A stretch of 40,302 nucleotides of DNA from positions 69,732 to 110,033 of the forward strand of contig JAUWHO010000042.1 of assembly GCA_030605835.1 (NCBI GenBank), read 5' to 3'. The stretch comes from Candidatus Zixiibacteriota bacterium. Its GTDB lineage: Bacteria > Zixibacteria > MSB-5A5 > DG-27. This document shows, in pieces, positions 31,722 to 40,302 of this stretch. Below the pieces are notes generated by a model that worked only from the letters and a program-made list of their open reading frames with translations, was not told where the DNA came from and ran no database searches. The stretch's first letter is position 1. Each line of letters starts with the position of its first letter. The position numbers and the translations under genes are program-made.

Positions 31722-31957
31722 GTCCCCGCCTCAGGCGGGGACGTGTCCTGACGCCAAAGAATAGCCGGGGCATTCCTGCCCCGGAACCCACCTGTTGGTC
31801 ATGGATGCCCTCATCCGTGACCCTTTAGGTATCGGACGAGGGCGTCCGATACCAACAGAGGAGATTCACAGCAGATTAAGCAGATTGGGCACCCGCAGGG
31901 CGGTGAATTCATCACCGCCTTTTCTTTCGCGACTCTTGCCGGGCTAGAAAGCCCGGC
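31722..31957. repeat. Dense cluster of hairpin repeats (block C)
   Basis: Within 236 bases: stem GTCCCCGCCT/AGGCGGGGAC (31722-31742); the 16-mer shared with 22956 (31739-31754); CCGGGGCA/TGCCCCGG with loop TTCC (31765-31784); GGTCATGGATG/CATCCGTGACC with loop CCCT (31797-31822); GGTATCGGACG/CGTCCGATACC inverted, loop AGGG (31828-31853); an inverted TTCACAGCAGATTAAGCAGATT motif (31865-31886); palindrome GGCGGTGAATTCATCACCGCC; and GCCGGGCT/AGCCCGGC with loop AGAA (31938-31957). It lies between divergent transcription units and no gene is present. Confidence 0.75.
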
Positions 31958-32000
31958 CTATTCACAATGAACCATGAACCACCGACGAAGTCGGTAAGGC

Positions 32001-32030
32001 TTGACATCGTTTCAAAATCTCCCTTATATT
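32001..32030 (+). promoter_or_regulatory. Promoter of the lysS operon
   Basis: TTGACA (32001-32006), 18 bases, TATATT (32025-32030), 38 bases before the lysS TTG. Confidence 0.75.
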
Positions 32031-32067
32031 GACTTTCCCTTGAAACTATAACAAGGAAGAGGACAGT

Positions 32068-33525
32068 TTGGAGGAACTAAGAGACCATCTCAGACACCGA
32101 AGGGAGAAGCTCCAGAAGCTGAAAGAGCTGGGGATAAATCCGTATCCTTATAAGTTCGAGAAGACCCACGACAGCCGCGAGATTCTAAGCAATTTCGAAG
32201 CTTTGGAGGGTTCTAAGCAGAGGGTGAAAGTCGCGGGCAGGATGGTGAGTTGCAGACCCCACGGCAAGACCATCTTCGCTCACCTTCAGGACGGCCACGG
32301 AAAAATCCAGATCTATCTGAGAAAGGATGATCTCGGGGAGGAGAAGTTCAAGCTTTTCGAGCTTACAGACCTCGGGGATTTCCTGGGCGTCACCGGGGAG
32401 GTCTTCAAGACTAAAGCCGGGGAGGTGACGGTCATGGTCTCAGACTGGCAATTTCTCACCAAATCGCTTCAACCCCTGCCGGAGAAGTGGCACGGTCTGG
32501 CGGACAAGGAGCTGCGCTACCGCAAAAGATACTTAGACCTCATTGCCAACGACGAAGTGAGAGAGGTTTTCATAAGGCGGAACCGGATTATATCCACCAT
32601 TCGCAGCTTCCTCGATTCGAGGGGCTTCTTAGAGGTCGAGACCCCGATTCTGCAACCCCTTTACGGAGGTGCTTTTGCGGAGCCGTTTGAAACACATCAC
32701 AACGCTTTAGACATGAAGCTCTATCTGCGGATCGCTGACGAGCTTTACTTAAAAAGACTTCTGGTCGGCGGCTACGAGAGGGTCTATGAGTTCTGCAAGG
32801 ATTTTAGAAACGAGGGGCTGGATCGCTTTCACAATCCCGAGTTCTCCATGGTGGAACTCTACCAGGCTTACGCCGATTATAACGATATAATGGAACTTCT
32901 CGAGGGGATGTTGGTAAAGGTTGCTGAGGAGGTTTTGGGAACGACCAGTTTTCAATACCGGGAACACCAAGTAGATCTTTCGCCTCCGTTTAAGCGAATG
33001 CCCTTCTTCGACGCCATCGAACAGGCAACTGGCATCAAGGCTAAGAACCTGAGCCTCGAGGAATTGAAGAGAGCCGCCGAAGAGGCCGGAGTCGATACCG
33101 AGCAGAAGAAAACCTGGGGGAAGATGTTAGAAACAATCTTCGACAGCCTGGTGCAACCGACTTTAATCCGGCCCACCTTCATCATCGACTATCCGGTGGA
33201 GCTCTCCCCGCTGGCGAAGAGGAATCGCCAGGATGAGAGCGTCAGCGAACGCTTCGAGCTTTTCATTGCGACGCTGGAGATCGGAAACGCCTTCTCGGAG
33301 CTGAATGACCCTTTGGAGCAGAGGGCCCGTTTGGAACAGCAGAGAGAGTTGAGCGGAACCGATGAGGCTTTGGATGAGGATTTCATTCAGGCTTTAGAGG
33401 TGGGGATGCCCCCCTGTGGCGGGCTCGGATTTGGGGTAGACCGCCTGGTGATGCTTTTCACCAACAGCCGCTCCATTCGCGATGTCATCTTCTTCCCCAC
33501 CATGCGTCCCGAAAGCAGAAGTTGA
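32068..33525 (+). CDS. lysS: Lysyl-tRNA synthetase, class II
   Basis: 485 residues, the usual length. An N-terminal OB-fold anticodon-binding domain (VKVAGRMVSCRPHGKTIFAHLQDG) precedes the class II catalytic core. Motif 1 region is RSFLDSRGFLEVETPIL, motif 2 is FRNEGLDRFHNPEFSMVE, and motif 3 is GFGVDRLVMLFTNS, followed by the typical end IRDVIFFPTMRPE. It charges tRNA-Lys. It starts with TTG at 32068, with AAGGAAGAGG just upstream, and is the first gene of a run continuing through the Lol transporter to clpC. The lolC/E ATG follows 6 bases after its stop. Confidence 0.97.
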   Translation: MEELRDHLRHRREKLQKLKELGINPYPYKFEKTHDSREILSNFEALEGSKQRVKVAGRMVSCRPHGKTIFAHLQDGHGKIQIYLRKDDLGEEKFKLFELTDLGDFLGVTGEVFKTKAGEVTVMVSDWQFLTKSLQPLPEKWHGLADKELRYRKRYLDLIANDEVREVFIRRNRIISTIRSFLDSRGFLEVETPILQPLYGGAFAEPFETHHNALDMKLYLRIADELYLKRLLVGGYERVYEFCKDFRNEGLDRFHNPEFSMVELYQAYADYNDIMELLEGMLVKVAEEVLGTTSFQYREHQVDLSPPFKRMPFFDAIEQATGIKAKNLSLEELKRAAEEAGVDTEQKKTWGKMLETIFDSLVQPTLIRPTFIIDYPVELSPLAKRNRQDESVSERFELFIATLEIGNAFSELNDPLEQRARLEQQRELSGTDEALDEDFIQALEVGMPPCGGLGFGVDRLVMLFTNSRSIRDVIFFPTMRPESRS

Positions 33526-33531
33526 CCTCCC

Positions 33532-34755
33532 ATGGGTTACGAGCTCTTCATCGCCAAAAGGTATCTGCGCTCGAAGCGAAAGAACCGCTTCGTCTCGGTG
33601 ATAACGGCCATCTCCGCCGGGGGAGTGTTAATCGGCGTGGCGGCGCTCATAATCGTCCTCTCGGTGATGAACGGCTTCGAGTCGGAGGTGAGGTCCCGAA
33701 TCATCGGGACCACCGCCCACATAACCGTCAGCAGCTTCCAGAAGGAGGGGCTTTCGGACTATCAGGACCTCCTCGCTGAAATCGAGTCTCTCCCGGAGGT
33801 GATAGCGGCCTCCCCGACTATTCAATACAAGGTTGCGGTCGCCTCCAAGACCGCCTCCGACGGAATCGTCCTGAGGGGGATCGACCCCGAGCTTGAATCC
33901 AGGGTCACGGAACTGGACAGAAATCTGGTATACGGTGACCTCAGCTTCGAGAGCAGCAAAAGTCGCGGCATAATTCTGGGAAGAGATCTGGCGGATCATT
34001 TGGGAGTCACGATCGGTGAGCAATTGACCGTCTTTTCGCTCAGGGAACCGGAGATCGCCATGACCGGGCTTATGCCCAAAATCTCCCGTTTCACCGTGAG
34101 CGGTCTTTTCCAGACCGGGATGTATGAGTACGATGCCACTCTGGGATACATCTCCCTTCAGGATGCCCAGAAGCTCTTCAACATGGGCGCGACCGTCTCG
34201 GCCATCGGGGTTAAGATCAAGGATGTATATTCTGCCAGAAGGGTCGCCAGACAGATCGAGCAGAAGATCGGCTACCCTTACTATGCCATGGACTGGATGA
34301 GCCTCCACAAAAACCTCTTCTCCTGGATGACCCTGGAGAAGTGGGCGATGTTTCTGACCCTCTCTCTGATCGTGGCGGTGGCGGCCTTCAACATCATCAG
34401 CGCCCTGATCATGGCGGTCACCGAAAAGAGGAGGGATATCGGCATCTTGAAATCGATGGGGGCCACCTCCGGGGGCATCATGAGGATATTCATACTGCAG
34501 GGGATTGTGGCCGGAGTTGTGGGAACTGTCTCAGGAGGCCTTGTGGGCCTGGGGCTCTGCTATCTTCAGGAGAAATTTAGAATAATCTCTTTGCCTGCGG
34601 AGATCTATTTTATCAGCTCTCTGCCGGTTCAGGTTCAAGCCCTCGATGTATTGTTGGTCAGCCTGGCGACTTTGGCCCTCACCTTTTTGGCGACCATCTA
34701 TCCCGCCAGAAGGGCCGCCCGGCTCTCCCCGGTGGAGGTCATCCGATATGAGTAG
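33532..34755 (+). CDS. lolE: Lipoprotein-releasing ABC transporter permease (LolC/LolE family)
   Basis: 407 residues with LolC/E topology: a first transmembrane helix near residues 22-47 (VITAISAGGVLIGVAALIIVLSVMNGFE), a periplasmic MacB-like domain of about 210 residues, and three C-terminal helices of the FtsX type (WAMFLTLSLIVAVAAFNIIS, LQGIVAGVVGTVSGG, LDVLLVSLATLALTFLATI) ending in YPARRAARLSPVEVIRYE. With LolD it extracts outer-membrane lipoproteins from the inner membrane and passes them to LolA. Only one permease gene is present, so it may work as a homodimer (sometimes called LolF); LolC or LolE cannot be told apart here. Confidence 0.9.
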   Translation: MGYELFIAKRYLRSKRKNRFVSVITAISAGGVLIGVAALIIVLSVMNGFESEVRSRIIGTTAHITVSSFQKEGLSDYQDLLAEIESLPEVIAASPTIQYKVAVASKTASDGIVLRGIDPELESRVTELDRNLVYGDLSFESSKSRGIILGRDLADHLGVTIGEQLTVFSLREPEIAMTGLMPKISRFTVSGLFQTGMYEYDATLGYISLQDAQKLFNMGATVSAIGVKIKDVYSARRVARQIEQKIGYPYYAMDWMSLHKNLFSWMTLEKWAMFLTLSLIVAVAAFNIISALIMAVTEKRRDIGILKSMGATSGGIMRIFILQGIVAGVVGTVSGGLVGLGLCYLQEKFRIISLPAEIYFISSLPVQVQALDVLLVSLATLALTFLATIYPARRAARLSPVEVIRYE

Positions 34756-34843
34756 GGAATGTTGTTCTTTTATGGAACTGCAAATGAGACTCAGCCGTTT
34801 ACTACTTCTGGTGTGAGGTTCTACTCGGACGTCGGGAGGAGAC

Positions 34844-35527
34844 ATGGTGCCGTATCAACAATCGATATTATCTGCCGAAAATATCATTAGGAATTATCCA
34901 ACTTCCGCCGGGGAACTGCGGGTTCTGCGCGGCTTGAATCTGAAAGTGGAGGAGGGTGAGATTGTGGCTCTGGTGGGTGCCTCCGGGGTGGGAAAAAGCA
35001 CACTGCTTCACATCTTCGGTGCCTTGGACCGTCCCACCTCCGGTGTGGTCTATTATCGGGGGACGGACATCTTCTCTCTCTCCGATAAGAACCTGGCGCC
35101 TTTCAGGAACCGGGCGGTCGGTTTCATCTTCCAGTTCCACCACCTTCTGAGAGAGTTCAGCGCCCTGGAGAACGTTATGATGCCGGCTCTGATTGCCGGC
35201 ACCAACAACGGCAAAGCTCAAAAACGCGCCAGCGAGCTATTGGAGAGGGTGGGATTAAACGAAAGGTTAAACCACCGTCCCGGAGAGCTCTCCGGGGGCG
35301 AACAGCAGAAGGTGGCGTTAGCCCGCGCCCTGGTCAACACTCCCCAGATAGTCCTGGCCGACGAGCCCTCCGGAAATCTGGACAAAGAGGGTGGGGAGAT
35401 GCTTTACAGTCTGTTTTTGGAATTGAACCGGGATATGGATCAGACTTTCATCATCGCCACTCACAACCTGGAGTTGGCGGGGAAGGCGAAGCGGGTTCTG
35501 AGATTGGAGGAGGGGGTTTTGAATTGA
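34844..35527 (+). CDS. lolD: Lipoprotein-releasing ABC transporter ATPase LolD
   Basis: 227 residues of a MacB/LolD-type ATPase: Walker A GASGVGKST (45-53), the Q-loop in FIFQFHHLLREFSALENVMMP, which is diagnostic for LolD-type proteins, signature LSGGEQQKVALARAL, Walker B IVLADEPSGNLD and the H-loop ATHN. It powers lipoprotein release together with the permease encoded 88 bases upstream. ATG 34844 follows GGAGG by 4 bases and GTG 34847 by 7, so either may be used. Confidence 0.93.
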   Translation: MVPYQQSILSAENIIRNYPTSAGELRVLRGLNLKVEEGEIVALVGASGVGKSTLLHIFGALDRPTSGVVYYRGTDIFSLSDKNLAPFRNRAVGFIFQFHHLLREFSALENVMMPALIAGTNNGKAQKRASELLERVGLNERLNHRPGELSGGEQQKVALARALVNTPQIVLADEPSGNLDKEGGEMLYSLFLELNRDMDQTFIIATHNLELAGKAKRVLRLEEGVLN

Positions 35528-35613
35528 GCGACAGGCGGAGTCGCCTCCAGACAAGGGAACGCTCGAACCGGTTGACCTTGATCTGGAAAACAGTATATTA
35601 AATTCGAGGGATT

Positions 35614-36111
35614 ATGCTCTGTCAAGATTGTAAAAAGAACGAGGCCAACATCTACTTCACCCAGGTGGTGGGGAATAAGAAGATCACCTTGAACCTCTGC
35701 CGGGAGTGCGCCGACAGGAGGGGGTTTCACAGCCCCCTGGAGAACGCTCCCTTCCCTTTGAAGGAGTTCATCTCTGGAATGATCGAAGAGCCTCAAAAGA
35801 AAAAAGAGCTCCAGCCGGAGTTGGCCTGTCCTCAGTGTCAGATGGGATTCGCCGATTTCAGCAAGAGGGGGAGGATCGGCTGCGGCAAATGCTACGAGAC
35901 CTTCAGGCCCCAGCTCCGGGATCTGTTGAGGAAGATCCACGGCGCCAGCGAGCACAAGGGAAAAACCCCCCAGACCCGGACCGAGGAGCTGATCCCCCTT
36001 CGAGAGGAGAGACGGCTGCGAAGCGAACTGAAGCTGGCAATCGAAGATGAGAACTTCGAGTCGGCCGCCAAAATCAGGGACCATATAAAGGAACTGCTTG
36101 AGGGAAGGTGA
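35614..36111 (+). CDS. mcsA: McsA-type zinc protein with UVR motif
   Basis: 165 residues with four CXXC pairs (CQDC, CREC, CPQC, CGKC) that make two zinc sites, and a C-terminal UVR motif (LREERRLRSELKLAIEDENF, then ESAAKIRDHIKEL). In Bacillus, McsA binds and activates the arginine kinase McsB and links it to ClpC. The gene lies directly before mcsB with an 8-base gap, as in Firmicutes. No ctsR gene precedes it; lolD does instead. Confidence 0.93.
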   Translation: MLCQDCKKNEANIYFTQVVGNKKITLNLCRECADRRGFHSPLENAPFPLKEFISGMIEEPQKKKELQPELACPQCQMGFADFSKRGRIGCGKCYETFRPQLRDLLRKIHGASEHKGKTPQTRTEELIPLREERRLRSELKLAIEDENFESAAKIRDHIKELLEGR

Positions 36112-36118
36112 ATCCCGG

Positions 36119-37198
36119 ATGTTCGAACAGATGCTGAAATCCGAAAGCGTGTGGCTCTCCGGGGAGGGGCCGGAACACGGCGTGGTCTTGAGCTCCCGGG
36201 TGAGGTTGGCTCGCAATGTTAAGGGGTTCGCTTACCCTCCCAACTCCAAGAGTGAGAGCAAAGGGGAAATTCTGGAGATAGTCAAAGCCGCCATCGAGAA
36301 GAGCAAGAGCCTCAAGGAGGGCAAGTTCTATTTCGCCAAGCCGATCGACGAGCTGGATCGCTCCTTTTTGATCGAGCGGCATCTGGTCTCCCCGGAGTTT
36401 TTGGGCGACAAAGCCAACCAGGGGATTTTCATCGGCGACGGGGAGAATATCTCCATAATGATCAACGAGGAGGACCACCTCCGAATTCAGTCGATTCAAT
36501 CGGGACTCTCGGTGGAGTCCGCCTGTGAGCTGGCGGAGAGGGTTGACGAGGACTTGGGAAGGGTTTTGGAGTTTGACTTCGATCGGGAGTTCGGTTACCT
36601 GACCTCTTGCCCCACCAACGTCGGCACCGGGATGCGGGCCTCGGTCCTGATTCACCTGCCAGGTTTAGCATTGACCCGGGAGATGGACAACCTCATCTCG
36701 AGTATTACGAAATTTGGGCTGGCGGTTCGGGGTTTCTATGGAGAGGGCTCCGACGTCTTAGGGAACCTCTTCCAGGTCTCCAACCAGACCACCCTGGGTC
36801 GTTCCGAGGACGACATCATCGACAGCCTCCTCCGGGTCACCAAGCAGATGATCGAATACGAGGGGAAGGCCCGCGAGACTCTGCTGGCGGATGCCAAAGA
36901 CCAGATAGAGGACAAGATCTGGCGTGCTTACGGGATTCTGAAGTACGCCCGGGTTTTGACCTCCGCGGAGGTGATGAACTTACTCTCGGCGGTCCGGCTG
37001 GGAATCGGGATGGGAATGATCAAGGAGCTGCCCGTCGCCTCCGTAAACAGCATGCTGCTTCTGACGCAGCCGGCGCACCTCCAGAAATACCTCCAGAGGA
37101 GGATGACCTCAAGCCAGAGGGACGAGGCTCGGGCAGAGTTGGTCAGGAAGATGTTTCAAAACGGTTCCGAAACCTTCTCTCAGGAGGAAACGTTATAA
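36119..37198 (+). CDS. mcsB: Protein arginine kinase McsB
   Basis: 359 residues from ATG 36119, with GGAAGGTG 8 bases upstream; an in-frame TTG at 36098 overlaps mcsA. It belongs to the phosphagen-kinase fold: VVLSSRVRLARNVKGFAYP near the start, INEEDHLRIQSIQSG, and the catalytic-loop equivalent TSCPTNVGTGMRASVLIHLP. McsB phosphorylates arginines on damaged proteins and so marks them for ClpCP. The UVR protein upstream and ClpC 41 bases downstream complete the module. Confidence 0.95.
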   Translation: MFEQMLKSESVWLSGEGPEHGVVLSSRVRLARNVKGFAYPPNSKSESKGEILEIVKAAIEKSKSLKEGKFYFAKPIDELDRSFLIERHLVSPEFLGDKANQGIFIGDGENISIMINEEDHLRIQSIQSGLSVESACELAERVDEDLGRVLEFDFDREFGYLTSCPTNVGTGMRASVLIHLPGLALTREMDNLISSITKFGLAVRGFYGEGSDVLGNLFQVSNQTTLGRSEDDIIDSLLRVTKQMIEYEGKARETLLADAKDQIEDKIWRAYGILKYARVLTSAEVMNLLSAVRLGIGMGMIKELPVASVNSMLLLTQPAHLQKYLQRRMTSSQRDEARAELVRKMFQNGSETFSQEETL

Positions 37199-37239
37199 AT
37201 AGGAGGGGCGGAGACGAGGTAAGAAAGCGGGAGAGTTAG

Positions 37240-39708
<2,469 letters not shown>

Positions 39709-39749
39709 ACAGCAACTCCGGTTAGAGACCTCGAAGGAAGACTTTTCGC

Positions 39750-39803
39750 TTGACAGCCCCGAGGGGCATTTCTATTTTGGTGCAATTGTGAAACTGTTCA
39801 CAA
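39750..39803 (+). promoter_or_regulatory. rex promoter with Rex operator over the transcription start
   Basis: TTGACA (39750-39755), 17 bases, TATTTT (39773-39778). The 18-base perfect palindrome TTGTGAAACTGTTCACAA (39786-39803) matches the Rex consensus TTGTGAA-N4-TTCACAA and covers about +1 to +18. The spacer also contains GCCCCGAGGGGC, which may help end clpC transcription. Rex binding here would give NADH-relieved autorepression. Confidence 0.85.
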
Positions 39804-39818
39804 ACGGAACTTCACAGC

Positions 39819-40302
39819 ATGCTTATGTATAGAAGCAAAAGGATTTCGGATTCAACCATCCATCGTCTCTCCCTCTACTACCGCAGCCTCTCGGAGCTGG
39901 AGAAGAGTGGACACCAAACGGTTTGCTCCAAAGAGCTGGGGAAAAGGGAGAAGCTGACTCCGGCACAGGTCCGGAAAGACCTCTCCTTTTTCGGAAGCTT
40001 CGGCACCCGGGGACTGGGTTATCCGGTGAGGGAGCTGAAAGACAAGATCGCTGAAATCTTGGGGATAAATCGCTCCTGGAATGTCGCCATTGTTGGGGTG
40101 GGGAATATCGGCTCCGCCCTCATCGCCTACAAGGAGTTTCAAAAGCAGGGTTTTCACATAAAGCTGGCCTTCGACAACGACCAGAGGAAGATCGGCTCTC
40201 GCCATAAGGGGATTGTCATCTCCGACGTCAAGGACCTTAAGCCCCTTCTGCGAAAGGACGGTATTCAAATGGTCATCGTGGCAGTTCCGGCTCGCTGTGC
40301 CC
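39819..40302 (+). CDS. rex: Redox-sensing transcriptional repressor Rex, 5' part
   Basis: 161 codons are visible before the window ends; Rex is usually 205-225 residues. The N-terminal winged helix has STIHRLSLYYRSLSELE and the recognition region LTPAQVRKDLSFFGSFGTRGLGYPV. The Rossmann NADH-binding part begins with VAIVGVGNIGSALIAY, followed by FDNDQRKIG, and is cut at VIVAVPARCA. Rex senses the NADH/NAD+ ratio and represses fermentation and respiration genes when NADH is low. The Rex operator just upstream shows autoregulation. Start at 39819 or 39825. Confidence 0.96.
   Translation, partial: MLMYRSKRISDSTIHRLSLYYRSLSELEKSGHQTVCSKELGKREKLTPAQVRKDLSFFGSFGTRGLGYPVRELKDKIAEILGINRSWNVAIVGVGNIGSALIAYKEFQKQGFHIKLAFDNDQRKIGSRHKGIVISDVKDLKPLLRKDGIQMVIVAVPARCA

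Noticed and set aside
15604-31957. CRISPR array considered for the repeated units
   Set aside because: Units are far apart, differ in sequence, lack regular spacers, and no cas genes are present.
33628-34308. 226-codon open frame antisense to the Lol permease gene
   Set aside because: Shadow of a conserved membrane protein gene, with no promoter or ribosome site.

Overview
The window suggests a Gram-negative bacterium of the Fibrobacterota-Chlorobiota-Bacteroidota (FCB) superphylum or a related uncultured lineage such as Zixibacteria, WOR-3/TA06 or Marinimicrobia. The evidence is: two large secreted proteins with Por/type IX-type C-terminal sorting domains, a PEP-CTERM protein, a secretin, Lol lipoprotein transport genes, a McsA-McsB-ClpC cluster, and an SOS-type operator matching the LexA box pattern I recall for Fibrobacter (TGCNC-N4-GTGCA). 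There are no rRNA or tRNA genes, so placement stays at group level. Recognisable sigma-70 promoters recur (TTGACA, 16-18 bp spacer, -10 of TATATT, TAAATT, TATTTT or TATAAT), and TTG starts look common, often overlapping the upstream stop as TTGA.

Layout. 1-294: 3' end of a PEP-CTERM protein. 761-1771: radical SAM/SPASM protein. 1860-7795, all on the minus strand: a phage-derived packaging island with portal, a small protein, and large terminase. Inside it sit two toxin-antitoxin-like cassettes, each with its own promoter. One is a Panacea (DUF4065) antitoxin with a MazF/PemK-like toxin. The other is a stand-alone IS1595-type zinc-ribbon/HTH protein, a Panacea/YwgA-like protein and a RelE/ParE-like toxin. 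No capsid, tail or integrase gene is visible. 8195-13910: a secretin followed by two related secreted proteins flanking a large PapD/DUF916-like protein, ending in a clear terminator; this may be an undescribed surface-appendage or secretion locus. 13943-15548: an SOS-type promoter driving a small DUF6504-like protein and DNA polymerase IV. 15725-16900: lipoprotein. 17203-21396: gingipain-like C25 peptidase. 22080-22886: TIR-domain protein of the CAP12/PF10137 type. 23017-25188: PcrA/UvrD helicase. 25390-27246: parallel beta-helix protein with the same sorting tail as the peptidase. 27440-31559: operon of TIGR03960 radical SAM protein, PASTA protein and outer-membrane barrel. 32068-39708: lysS, lolC/E, lolD, mcsA, mcsB, clpC. 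39819 to the end: rex, with a perfect Rex operator over its own promoter.

Intergenic DNA is rich in short perfect hairpins. One family has different 7-11 bp arms but a conserved four-base loop (CCCT/CCCA) and recurs at about 15.6, 17.1, 21.7 and 31.8 kb, next to copies of a TTAATCTGCTGTGAAT motif.

The most interesting items are the paired toxin-antitoxin cassettes wedged among phage packaging genes, the secretin-linked secreted-protein cluster, the variable-arm/fixed-loop hairpin family, the TIR effector with an unrecognised N-terminal domain, and the SOS operator in front of the dinB pair. All calls come from reading translations and motifs; no database search was run.
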